In this document: piece after piece, positions 22,931 through 32,651 of the stretch | Layout: the number at the start of each line of letters is the position of its first letter | Numbering within the stretch: position 1 is the first letter of the stretch | NCBI RefSeq assembly: GCF_003573695.1 | Contig: NC_039363.1 | Coordinates: 159,490,406 to 159,554,405, forward strand | DNA from: Papaver somniferum | Lineage: Eukaryota > Streptophyta > Magnoliopsida > Ranunculales > Papaveraceae | DNA length: 64,000 bases | Reading direction: 5' to 3' | Notes under the pieces: generated by a model | Seen by the model: the letters and a program-made list of their open reading frames with translations, nothing else | Database searches by the model: none | Told to the model about the DNA's origin: nothing | Program-made: the position numbers and the translations under genes

Positions 22931-23416
22931 CATGATGCTAGCCTGCATAAACATCACCAAACAAAAGCACAAAAATAAAGTTCATGAAATTCACATCTAT
23001 ATCAAATGATATATAGCTTAATTCAGTTTGCTGCCGCTTACATATTGACTAACACTTACATGAGAAATCTGTCCCTTAAGCACTGTTTTTTGTGGCTTTC
23101 ATATACTAAGCTTTGTCAAATTTGACCCTGTAGCGCCGTTTGTATAAACGAAACCCTAGATCGAATGAATAAAAAAAATAGAGAATGAATAATCATGAAA
23201 TGTAGTATAAAGAATTTGAAAACAATGCAACATTTGATAAATTGACACATAAAAAAAAGAACAAAATTGAACACTAAATTTGATAGATGCATTCTTTAAT
23301 AGAGAGATAGTTACTTCGGAAGGAATCATATGGAAGAAAAGTTGATGTTATAATTATAGTTGCATCTACAACAACCGTTAATGGATGATACGGAGGAGTG
23401 AAAACCCTAGAATTCA
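22931..23416. other. AT-rich spacer without a supported gene
   Basis: No protein-like frame. It lies between two independent LTR insertions. Confidence 0.5.
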
Positions 23417-23421
23417 GAAAA
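23417..23421. repeat. Target-site duplication GAAAA (left)
   Basis: Five bases before the LTR; repeated at 30172-30176 after the other LTR. Confidence 0.85.
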
Positions 23422-23768
23422 TGACGTAGCGGAAGCATATGATTTGGATCAAATATCCGATAAAAAGATAGGAACTAGTGTGAGATCAATAGATTCACAA
23501 AAGTGATGATAAAATAAAGATAAAAATAAAAGATAAGTTTGATATTAATCAAATAATAATATTGGTTGTAGAATTGTGTCTCTTCTCTATAATAAAATGC
23601 CTTCTTATATAGGCTTCACTATTTCCTAAAAGTAATAAAAATAGAAAAGGAAATCAAACCAAACTAGGAAACACACTAAAACTAGGAAAGGAAATCCTAA
23701 ATAAAGAAATATAATAGGAAGTTCTAAGAAGAACTCTAATAGGAAATAGAGTAGGATGTCCTACATCA
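23422..23768 (-). repeat. 3' LTR of the non-autonomous element
   Basis: 347 bp, TG...CA, partner of 29825-30171. Short AT-rich LTR with the TATATAGGC segment in both copies, a possible core promoter in the other orientation. Confidence 0.9.
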
Positions 23769-24233
23769 GTCCCCCCCTTCTTGAAAAGAACTCGACCACG
23801 AGTTCACTGTAGAGAGAGAAACGCCCTTGCCAGGGTCATATGGTCGGAAACGACGACAAAGACCATCATCTACCAGATACCATGAGTTCATTATAACAAG
23901 ATAAACACCGTTGATGCTAAGGTCATAAGGTTGAAAACAATGACGAAGATCTTCATGCCTACTTTCATCACTTTTCGAATCTTCATTGCCATGTGTTTTA
24001 TATCTCGGGTCCGCAGTGCAATCTTTGGGAATGTGATCAATGGTACCACATTTGAAACAGCCTTTCACCTTACTAGTTTGATGATCCTTATGCTTGTATT
24101 CAGACCATAGCTTAAACAAACTCTGAATAAAGTCCACCTGTATACTCTGGTCATCAATCAGATACCTTGAGTACGCCATAATAACACAAGCATCATTTCC
24201 AAGATCATATGGTAGGATGACGAAGATCAGCAT
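23766..24233 (-). CDS. CCHC zinc-knuckle protein with repeated tail
   Basis: 155 codons. Residues about 60-74 carry CFKCGTIDHIPKDC, a perfect C-x2-C-x4-H-x4-C knuckle, the RNA/DNA-binding motif of retroelement nucleocapsids. Three diverged copies of a unit beginning (F/L)xPYD(L/P) surround it: PYDLGNDACVIMAYSRYLID near the N-terminus, PYDLSINGVYLVIMNSWYLV and PYDPGKGVSLSTVNSWSSSF at the C-terminus. The final NSWSSSFQEGGD resembles the end of gypsy polyproteins. A zinc knuckle at the 3' end of the element is out of normal gag order. Confidence 0.7.
   Translation of the reverse strand: MLIFVILPYDLGNDACVIMAYSRYLIDDQSIQVDFIQSLFKLWSEYKHKDHQTSKVKGCFKCGTIDHIPKDCTADPRYKTHGNEDSKSDESRHEDLRHCFQPYDLSINGVYLVIMNSWYLVDDGLCRRFRPYDPGKGVSLSTVNSWSSSFQEGGD
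23769..23784 (-). other. Polypurine tract of the non-autonomous element
   Basis: The minus strand reads TTCAAGAAGGGGGGGAC directly before the LTR start TGATGTAGG. It overlaps the last codons of the zinc-knuckle ORF (QEGGD stop), a usual arrangement in gypsy elements. Confidence 0.85.
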
Positions 24234-24780
24234 TTATTAGATTCTTCACATCACTAGATAATAAAATCTTCTGTAGGCAAGCACTAGCACACTCCGAATA
24301 GTTAGCATTATAAATGCATAAGCTGAGAAACATAATCTTATCAAATCCAGTAGAAAAAGAAAAAGACTTCTGTTGCACCGAAACAGAAATTTCATGCCCA
24401 AATGCCAGTGATATCTTTGCACCCGAGTCTGTTAGAAATGAAGAATTGATAGTTGATGTCGACTGCAGTCTCGCGAGGGAGTAAGCCAGCTTCTCTTGAG
24501 ACCCTAAATCATATTTACACCGAAGAAAAAGATAGAACCAGTGTTCATAAAGATACGCATCATTAGTAGAGCTAGTTCCTTGTATGCCAGTTAGAAATCT
24601 CTGATCAATTTTCATTTCCCATATATCCATCTTACGATCGGCATCTCCAACCATATAAACGAACCGATTGGGACACTGATTTAGATTAAATAAAGACGTC
24701 CACCAAACAACATAGAAGCATACTTCGTGTCGGTCCTCTTGAGAAAATTTTAATAACATCTCCAGATCCTTATAAGACAC
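24205..24780 (-). CDS. Unknown protein of the non-autonomous element
   Basis: 191 codons, overlapping the zinc-knuckle ORF by 29 bases in another frame, so the two were probably one protein before a frameshift. The C-terminal DLRHPTI lies where the first PYD repeat begins in the next frame. The sequence is compact and folded-looking (HEVCFYVVWWTSLFNLNQCP, SLAFGHEISVSVQQKSFSFS) but matches no family I know. Confidence 0.55.
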   Translation of the reverse strand: MSYKDLEMLLKFSQEDRHEVCFYVVWWTSLFNLNQCPNRFVYMVGDADRKMDIWEMKIDQRFLTGIQGTSSTNDAYLYEHWFYLFLRCKYDLGSQEKLAYSLARLQSTSTINSSFLTDSGAKISLAFGHEISVSVQQKSFSFSTGFDKIMFLSLCIYNANYSECASACLQKILLSSDVKNLINADLRHPTI

Positions 24781-24916
24781 GTTTAAGAAATTGGTCTTCT
24801 TGAATTAAACGATAGAAATTCTGATTCGCAACTCTCAAAGCATCAAAGAAACAATCAGTTATGTCTTCCTTAACTCTGAAAAGTCAATTCATATGTTGAA
24901 AGAGCAATCTAATCTC

Positions 24917-25289
24917 TTATGAAGAAAATGTACTCCAGGATGCAGTACTCGCTTTACACAGAATGTGTACCCAGGCACATACGGTATACCAAGATTGCCA
25001 GCTTTCCATATAATATCTCGTTACGCATACCATACAAACCAACTCAGGCAGACAAGACAACAGAGTACTAATGATGTTAGATAATGATACCTCATTCCAG
25101 GAATCTTCCGTAGTAGATAAACCAGTAAGTCTTAGAGTTCCTGCAAAGCTTTGATTTAGCTTGCGGAAACCAACAAGAATAACCCAATAAGGTTTTCGTG
25201 GAATCTCATAGTCTTGGTTAGGAACACCATGATGAATTTCTTTAACCTCCAAGAAATAACAAAAATACTTCGACCAATTCAATATAATG
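24917..25289 (-). CDS. Unknown protein segment left of the hAT insertion
   Basis: Downstream of the hAT element the minus strand encodes EVKEIHHGVPNQDYEIPRKP followed by YWVILVGFRKLNQSFAGTL and runs to a stop at 24917. The same module (HGV..Q.YEIPRKP.W) occurs at about 28120-28050, so it is an internal repeat. The ORF track frame here starts inside the hAT element; the true coding sequence begins at its edge. Confidence 0.55.
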
Positions 25290-25297
25290 ATCATTGG
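25290..25297. repeat. 8-bp TSD ATCATTGG (left) of the hAT element
   Basis: Identical to 27458-27465. Eight bases is the hAT-family TSD length. Confidence 0.95.
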
Positions 25298-27457
25298 TAA
25301 GGGTGCACAGGAACCGAGCCGGACCGACGGACCGAACCGGAACCGATGGAACCGTACCTGATTTTGGACCGAACCGAGGTACAAGGTACAAGTACCGGTC
25401 CCAAAAATAGGAACCGAGCTCTGTGGGTACAGGTACACGGTCCAACACATGAACCGTCCCGTACCGGACCGAAGTCCCGAATAATTGTGACCGTTAGATT
25501 TAGGGGATAAGGGATCTGTCTCAGCCGTTGGATTAATAGGGGTATATAAACTAACATACTAGGGTTAGGGTTTCAGTTTCCTTTCTTTCTTTTTTTTCTC
25601 GTCTCCTCTCTCTGAGAAGGAGAAGAACTTCTTCTATGTTAACCCAATCTCTACCAAAGTTAAGTAAAAAAAAACCCTCAAATCTTCGTTTCTTCATCAA
25701 ACTGAGTTCGTATCTCTTTGTACTACAGTTTTTGCCTGTTTTCTAGTTCCGGTGTGAAGAAAATAAGAAGAACAATTTCAGAATCTTAATCACGGGGTAA
25801 GTAATCTTTACTGAAAATTCCTTATTTCTTTCTTTCTTAATCACCTGATTTGTTTCAGCTTTTTTGTTCAATTTGTTTTTAATTTTTGTATGCCTGTGAT
25901 TGAGATTGACGGATTTTTTTTTTTAATTTTTGTTTTTTCAGAATATTGGGTGTAGAGTTTCAGAGGAGAAGCCTGAAGAACTGATCCAGTTGAGGGGTAT
26001 GTGTTCTTCTTTGTTTATTGCTTAGATTTGATTTTGGGAAACTTGATTGTTTCTGTTAGGTTCAATAGAATGATTTAATGATGGGTGTGGTGTGGATGCA
26101 ATCAAAATATTTTATCATTTGGGTTTGCAATGTTTAAGCATCAAAATCTTCTAAGGGTTTGCAATGTTTAAGAATCTGTAATTTTTTGAATGCACTAATA
26201 GTGTTTGATAAAATTGCTCATCAAAATGATTTTTCTTAGATATATAAAGTTGTTTTAGACTTTTAGTAAATTGCTCATCTAATTTTTTTAGTAAATGCAA
26301 TGTTTTAGTATCTTTCTCTATGTTATGAGTGGTTTTGTTGCAGTCATTGTAGTATCTTCAGTGCCAGAGAATACTTGTGTTTCATTTGTCATATGTACAT
26401 GTAAATATCTTTCTCTATGTTTATTGAATGCTATTGAATATGTGAACTTCTTTAAATGACTGTTCTTTTGGGACCAAACTCAATTGTGTTATCATATTTG
26501 GAAATTGTAGTAGTAGTCATGAGAATTATGTCTACAAGTTTGTATCAGATTTGGAAATTGCTTTGGCTCTGGTATTTATCAACTTGTTGATTAAGGTTGT
26601 TGCTTTCTATTAGTTGATTGCTGGATTGTGGGTTCTATCCATTGTGGGAGCTTGGTGCAATTTCTTGACCTTGTTCTACATAGGTAAGAGAGAGTAGTTG
26701 CATTACTTTGCAAGTTTCTTGGTCACATGTATTATGTCTTATTCGTGTGAGTTAGGTCTAACTATTTGTGTTGATAGATAAGCTAATTTAGTTTGGCAAT
26801 TACAAGATAACATGATGTTGAAACTGAAGAAGGTAACATATTACATTATTACTTGTGTTTGGCATTGATAGATATAGTCTAATAGTTACTAACTGCTATT
26901 ATTTGTTTTTGCAGCGTTATTTGGTCCTATCAATACTGATGACACCCCAAGTGCTGCTGACATGGATTACAAGATCAAGATTCAAGACTACTGCAGCACT
27001 AGCTGCACTGCTAGTTGTTCTTTTTTCAGATTTTCTCATTTTCAAGACTTAGTGTGTGTGTCTGTGACTACTGCCTACTGCCACTTCTTTTTCCATATTT
27101 TCAAGACATTGTTTGTTTGGTTTGCTAGTAATATTGCTACTTATTAGTTGTTGCTTTGAATGAGAATTTGAGATATTAGTAATACTTAATATATTGAAAA
27201 ACAGGTAAAAAACAGGTACTTAGATTGTCAGAGAAAAAGACATATATTTTTGTTTGGAAAAGTACCGACTGGTACCGGAACCGTACCTGGTACCGGACGT
27301 GTACCGAATGGTACCTGGTACCGGACGTGTACCGAATGGTACCGGAACCGAGGTAAAAGGTACAGGTACCGGTCCAAAATTTTGGAACCGAGGCTAGGGA
27401 GGTACAGGTACTCGGTCTCGTCAAGAACCGAGCCGAACCGTACCGTGTGCACCCTTA
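25298..27457. mobile_element. Non-autonomous hAT DNA transposon
   Basis: 2,160 bp with terminal inverted repeats TAAGGGTGCACA (left) and its complement TGTGCACCCTTA (right), exact over 12 bp, and an 8-bp TSD. Both ends carry dense subterminal GAACCG/GGTACCGG-type repeats (25310-25450 and 27265-27440), the usual transposase-binding arrays. The interior has a plant-like 5' UTR (CT-rich, 25575-25630), intron-like segments and a short exon-like stretch at 26930-27050 (SAADMDYKIKIQDYCSTS), but no dimerisation or DDE domain, so it is a deletion derivative. It inserted into the coding part of the non-autonomous LTR element. Confidence 0.93.
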
Positions 27458-27465
27458 ATCATTGG
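27458..27465. repeat. 8-bp TSD ATCATTGG (right)
   Basis: Exact copy of 25290-25297. Confidence 0.95.
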
Positions 27466-28455
27466 ATTGCGTACCTTTAGTACAGTTGTAAGTTGCTGAT
27501 GAACAGTGGGTAGGAGGTATGTATTCAAGGAATGCTTTGAAAAAGGTAGTCTCAAAAACAACTGACCTGGTTCATCTATCAAATGGATCGTAATAGCAGT
27601 TACCTTGATTGGTTGGCATTCAATCTTTACATCGGTAATATGCGGATCATGCATCTGATTTGTGAACGTTTCCTGGGCGTGTTTTCCTGCTAGTAGATGA
27701 GCACTAATAAAGGAAACAAATCTCATTACAGTCCCCAGCCAATATGGACTACCAGACTGAACAATAACGTCATGTGGGTGCTCTATGGAAACAACAGCTC
27801 TAGCTGTCATTGTAAACTTCTCCGGTGTTTTTCTAGGGTTTATAAAATACATACCATCACCTCCTCCCTTGAATCTCTCCATCTGAGATTTAACATTTAT
27901 ACTGTGTGCATTTGCCGTTAGCAGCTTGCTTGTATCTTCTTCCTTTTGAGAAAAGACTTCTGCCATAATTGTTGTGGCTGGGCATGGAGTATCTCCTTTT
28001 CGTTTTCTTCTCCTTAGGGATCCACACGGCAAAAGCACAGCCACGAACCAAGGGGGTTTTCGAGGAATCTCATAATATTGGATGAGAACACCATGAGAAT
28101 TTGTGAAAGCTTCTTCACTTTCGTAGTGAATTTTACACACCTTCGATGAAGCTTCATAGTTAGCAGTCCAGTTTAAGGAGTTCAAACGCGCACCTGAATT
28201 AGTGATCGAGTGCAAGTATCCAGCTGAGGGTTGAACTTGTCTAAGCTTGTTCACGGAACTGACAAATATTGAATCTTTACTGAGGCAGACAGTTAAAACA
28301 TCCGAGAAACATGAATAAGAAGGAACATACTTCTTCAGAAAACCAAAATCCCTAGTTGGAGGAGCACGATTAGTGAAGTTGTTATCATCTTCAGTTTGAA
28401 ACCCTTTCTTAGCTTTCTTTTTCCTGACCAAATCGTTATCCTCTGTCTCTTTCAT
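27458..28455 (-). CDS. Unknown large protein of the non-autonomous element
   Basis: About 330 codons are element-derived; the frame then runs 11 codons into the hAT terminus (to 27421), so the native C-terminus was cut off by that insertion. The N-terminus is highly charged (RKKKAKKGFQTEDDNN). Mid-protein there is the HGVLIQYYEIPRKPPWF module repeated at 25250-25190, then a basic patch LRRRKRKGD, which could be a nuclear-localisation signal. No known domain. It reads as a well-preserved protein with no stops, which is notable for an element with 5% diverged LTRs. Confidence 0.65.
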
Positions 28456-28530
28456 TCCAATTAATTTTCTTCTCGTATTGTCGATGCCTAGACATTCAAC
28501 ATCGTCACTTGAAGTTTTTGGCAGTGAAAC

Positions 28531-28791
28531 TTAAATCTCATGTACCCTTGGCAAAGTATCATGAAAGACCGATGGAGAACCACGATAACTAGATTGCCTA
28601 ATTAAAGATTTCAGCACCTCTATACTGGCAGGAAAATTGCCTCGTATCAGATCACCGTCTTTTTTTCCGTGCAATTCTAAGCCCTCATCCAATAGGTGTT
28701 CCTGCAGATTTCTACCAAAAGTGACAAGTGGATCTCTCAAGGTGACTGTGGCTGATTCTTGTGTAACCACCATGAGACCTGGAAAAATCAA
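28531..28791 (-). CDS. Unknown protein segment of the non-autonomous element
   Basis: 86 codons containing VTFGRNLQEHLLDEGLELHG and IRGNFPASIEVLKSLIRQ. Probably part of one longer protein with the ORFs on either side, separated by stops or frameshifts. Family unknown. Confidence 0.4.
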   Translation of the reverse strand: MIFPGLMVVTQESATVTLRDPLVTFGRNLQEHLLDEGLELHGKKDGDLIRGNFPASIEVLKSLIRQSSYRGSPSVFHDTLPRVHEI

Positions 28792-28887
28792 TATGGTGAT
28801 ATTATTTTGGTTTGGAATCTGCTTAGCTGTTTTATAAAGAGCCTGCTCACTATCTTTTGAAGAAATATCCCTCGAATCTAGTAAGTA

Positions 28888-29763
28888 TTATGAGCGCCCA
28901 TCCCAACAAACAATATACTTCGATTGCTTTTCTAACTTCAATTGTTTATGCCATAATATAGGGAAATTCGAAATCTTAACATAACAACTGAGGTCATTGA
29001 AGTTTAACTTTGGCATAACAAAATCAATAAGATTAGTACAAACATCAATAATCAGAAAACACTGAGGTGGATTCTTGATGGAGTTATCGAGTATTTCATG
29101 AGTATGCACATCCTTAAGAACAGAGGTAGCTATGTCGGAAACATGTGGAAAAGTGGATTGTGGATGATTAATCTTAGCAACAGTAGAACTCTCTTCGCCA
29201 CCCTTATTTTCTGCTTCTTCTTCTAAGGTAGGTACTTCTGAAGTTGACGATGCTATAAAGGCTTCAATATATGGATCAACAAACTTTTCCATATACTTTT
29301 CTTGAAAACGAGCAAATATCTCATGCAATTCTTTCCGTAAATCTGACTTTTCTTTTTCAATCTTACGTTGTAATGGTGTTGGTTCGTGTAATCCCATTAA
29401 ACGATGCAAATTATTGCCTTGACGAAAATCAAAACTATGCAAACTTCCATTATAAACAACACCCATACTTGAAATTCAAGGCTCGCCTAATATCACATGA
29501 CAATCGTTCCTAAAAGATAATTCACAATAAGCAGTTTTGTGATACATACCTTTGTAGAAACTAAATTCAAGAAGACCGCCAAATAAATTCCGTTCACCAC
29601 AATTGTTTTTGTTGAAGTAATTTGCAGCTCCGATGGACACGAAATTTTTCGGAGAAGATGGATAAGTGATAAAATCAAAAATCTTTTCACCTACTCTGAA
29701 AGTAATACGAAATTCCTTTTCCATAACGAAGAAATTAAGGCACTCAATGGAGTCTCTTAACAA
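28888..29763 (-). pseudogene. Retropepsin-like domain with inactive site, split by one stop
   Basis: Two in-frame ORFs (29763-29476 and 29466-28888) are separated only by a TGA. The first ends CHVILGEP and the second begins MGVVYNG. This is the C-terminal retropepsin signature (CxxLLGRPW....V.H.G) with the Trp codon changed to TGA. Upstream, SSPKNFVSIGAANYF aligns with the region after the catalytic D-S/T-G, but the Asp is absent (ITYPSS at that place), so it cannot be an active protease. The second half is a Glu/Lys-rich helix (EKEKSDLRKELHEIFARFQE) followed by an unknown domain. It lies directly after the primer-binding site, where gag is expected. Confidence 0.65.
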
Positions 29764-29804
29764 TGGATAGGAACAAAGCCAAGAAACTCAAAAAGAGAAT
29801 CTCA

Positions 29805-29822
29805 ACCGTGGTTCTGATGCCA
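29805..29822 (-). other. Primer-binding site of the non-autonomous element
   Basis: Two bases inside the 5' LTR the minus strand reads TGGCATCAGAACCACGG. It differs at two positions from the initiator-Met tRNA primer TGGTATCAGAGCC. Confidence 0.85.
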
Positions 29823-29824
29823 CT

Positions 29825-30171
29825 TGACGTAGCGGAAGCGTATGATTTGGATCAAAGATCCGATAGAAAGATAGGAACTAGTGTGAGATCAATAAATACA
29901 AAAAAGTGATAATAAAAAAAAGATAAAAATAAAAGATAAGTTTGATATTAATCAAATAATAATATTGGTTGTAGAATTGTGTCTCTTTTCTATAATAAAA
30001 GGCCTTCTTATATAGGCTTCACTATTTTCTAAAAGTAATAAAACTAGAAAAGGAAATCAAACCAAACTAGGAAATACACTAAAACTAGGAAAGAAAATCC
30101 TAAATAAATAAATATGATAGGAAGTTGTAAGAAGAACTATAATAGGAAATAGAGTAGAATGTCCTACATCA
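29825..30171 (-). repeat. 5' LTR of the non-autonomous element
   Basis: 347 bp, TGACGTAGCGG...CCTACATCA, partner of 23422-23768. Confidence 0.9.
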
Positions 30172-30176
30172 GAAAA
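30172..30176. repeat. Target-site duplication GAAAA (right)
   Basis: Matches 23417-23421. Confidence 0.85.
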
Positions 30177-31339
30177 CCCTCAATTTGGAAAAAAAAAAAA
30201 AAAAACCCAAATTTGCCTAAACCTATCCGTAAAACCAAACAATCTTCGGAAATCTAATAGCAACCAGGCCAAGTGTTTTGAGGAAAAAAGAGGGGAAGCG
30301 AGAGTGTCCTCATCTGTAGTGTGTTTGAAGTTTGAAGCTTGAATCGTAAAATAAGATTTCGTTTTGTATTGTATCTGCTAACCCACACCCCATCCCGAAA
30401 CATTACCAAATCATTCATGTCCGTCCAAGTCATAGCTCGATCCGGTCGATCCTGACCGCCGGATCATGGTCCCCGTCAAATCCTGTCCGTCTAATGATTC
30501 TTTGATCTAAGAGTCAAAAATCACCTTTTTTATTACAGTGATTTAAGGAGTCATGTTTTAATGAAATGGATATCTTGTGAAAATGGATTATGATTAGAGT
30601 TCTTCTTTAGTTTGGAGTCTGATTACATTCGAAATAATTGTTGGGAAACCGTCGAATTAAACCATTAATGAACAATAGGTTCGTCTATAAACCCTTTATT
30701 ATTTTTTTTGTTCGATGTTCAAGTCACGATACGAAGAAGATATTAAAAGCATCGTAACATGTATATACGAATATGATCAACACATTAGGAAATAACGATG
30801 CTTACATCAAAACCAATAATCAATGAAACACATGGTACCCCTCTCTCTCTCTCTCTCCAGTAGAGAGACACAATTGTATTTCTTTGCCGTTTTGGTTTGA
30901 GAGTTTCTTAAAAGACAATTTTAACCCTCGAGCATACCATGTTAAAATCGTGCTTTTCTCTTTTGTTCACCTCCTCCTCCTCCCACATTATTATTTCTTT
31001 TCTCTGAAGTCTAAACCCTAACAAAATTAAGGTACGAAAAATCCCTCTCTTTCTCACAGTCGTTTGTTAGCTGTAAGGAGTCACAGCTCTAAGGTTGTGA
31101 ACTTGATTGGTATCAACAAATCCCTTTATGTGGAGAAATTTATGCTCAGTTTTGTTTTGACAATTTTATACAGATGGATTTCTAGGAATTCAAGTATCAA
31201 CTAGTTTAAAATTTTGAGATTAACGTAACAACTCAATTTCAATTCAATTCTTTTGTGTATTTCCCATGCTAATATTTTTTAGTTTTAGGGTTTAATAAGG
31301 CTGATCGAGGCTCTCTGTGTTTTACACTGACAAATAGTA
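30177..31339. other. Intergenic region and promoter side of the four-exon gene
   Basis: No coding frame. It contains a (CT)n microsatellite at 30841-30858, a GC-richer stretch at 30430-30490, and a CTCCTCCTCCTCC/TTTCTCTG pyrimidine patch with AAACCCTAAC at about 30970-31022, typical of plant 5' leaders. The transcription start of the gene at 31340 is probably near 30960-31020. Confidence 0.5.
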
Positions 31340-32651
31340 ATGGGGTCGAAGAAGACTACCGATCTCGAGGCTCTTGCTGAGCGGTTGCAGGAACAGGGTT
31401 TCTCTTCTCTTTCTACCCTCGACTTGAAGCTTTTAGGTATTATTATTATCTCTCTCTCACTTTGAATTGCAATTTACACACCTGAAACATACGTAGTATT
31501 ATTAGTCTCTTGATTCCTTATTGATTATCTAGAGAACATAAAAGAACCAACCATTCACTATTATTTAGTGCTTGATAAATATTAGCCATTGTTACTTAGG
31601 GAACTTTGTGATTAACCCTAGCCAAAGGGAAAAAAAAAAAACTATTTTATTAGGCCATGTCAAATTTGAATATGAGATTGATTCATTTTGTTTTTAACAT
31701 CTAGTAACATGACCTGATAGTATAAGATTAGGAAAGCCGATAGAGAGCCAATTAGGTGCTCTCTAACCAGTACTTAATCAAGTTAACAACAAATTAGTAT
31801 GTATCTACAAGCCTACAACCAAAGCTATAAATGAGATCTTTTAGGAGGCTTGTATCTTATTTTGGTTCAGAAAACTGTTAGCTTTATTTATGGATACTTA
31901 AAAACAAATATACTGTTTATACTTGGCCAGTTAGAATTTGATCCCCAAATTGCTTCAATTGTGGTTTGATCACTTTTGTGTTGTTTTATTGAAGGTTCCT
32001 CCCATATGACATGGAAAGAAAAGAAGGCTTTGCAAAATGAAAGGGTAGTTTCTCTCGGTGGGAAGGTAGGAAAACTATGCAGATGGTTCGTCTTGGATAT
32101 TATACATTTACCAAGCCTCTAACTCCTCCTACACTGAAGTATTGTTGATTTTCTTTGTAACAGCCTGTTAAGAAGCAAAGAGTACCACTGAGTCTTGCAA
32201 GAGTCACAATGAAGAAACAAAAGGAAAGACAACAGAAAACTCTACAAGAGGTTGTTGAAGATTTCTTTTGCTTGTTTGGGATTTTTTATTTCTTTTACAT
32301 AGTATCTTTACTATTTAGTTCAAATTTGGAGGTTTTGCTGATAGTTAATTGCTGCTAATTTAGGATATGGTTCTCGGTCGTTTTGGGGGGAACAAATCAA
32401 GTTCTAGTAATAGAGCCCCAGGGAAGCGAAAGGCAGAGGATAGCGTACTGAGGTCAACTGATGGATATTTCAAAAATGGTGTATTGAACGTGAAGCATCT
32501 ATTGCACAATAATTCTTCAAGAAGCATGGAAAATCGGCCAAGTCGGCCACAAGCATTGAATTTTGGTACTGGTACTAGTGACAAAGGAAAGAAAAACCAA
32601 GGTGGTGGAAAGAAGAAAGGAGGTAGGAAGCACGGCAAAAAGAGGCACTGA
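31340..32651 (+). CDS. Four-exon gene for a 180-aa basic protein (possible C1orf131/Faf1-like, DUF4602)
   Basis: Exons 31340-31436, 31995-32065, 32164-32250 and 32364-32651 join in frame with GT-AG borders (G/GT, AAG/GT, GAG/GT) and end at a TGA. The protein starts MGSKKTTDLEALAERLQEQG and has KEKKALQNERVVSLGGKPVK followed by KKQRVPLSLAR and a Gln/Lys-rich helix, then a Gly/Lys-rich basic tail GGGKKKGGRKHGKKRH. The ER...LG.KP.KK...P pattern followed by a Lys-rich helix recalls the DUF4602 family (human C1orf131, yeast Faf1), which acts in 18S rRNA maturation in the nucleolus; the basic tail fits nucleolar localisation. The exon structure is solid, the family call is tentative. Confidence 0.8.

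Larger units (their letters stand above)
23422..30171 (-). mobile_element. Non-autonomous LTR retrotransposon with unusual ORFs
   Basis: 6,750 bp including a nested 2.16-kb hAT element. The LTRs are 347 bp (TGACGTAGCGG...CCTACATCA) and differ by about 19 positions (roughly 5%), so it is older than the Athila copy. The primer-binding site resembles initiator-Met tRNA and a GGGGGGG polypurine tract lies at the other end, placing transcription on the minus strand. In that order it encodes an inactive retropepsin-like domain, an acidic coiled-coil-like segment, two long proteins of unknown family and a CCHC zinc-knuckle protein. No RT, RNase H or integrase motif is visible, so it must rely on another element's enzymes. 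The C-terminal NSWSSSFQEGGD tail and the PR-like domain suggest a Ty3/gypsy origin. Confidence 0.9.

Noticed and set aside
27176..27480. Gly/Tyr/Arg-rich ORFs on both strands at the hAT end
   Set aside because: Products of the GGTACCGG subterminal repeats, not proteins.
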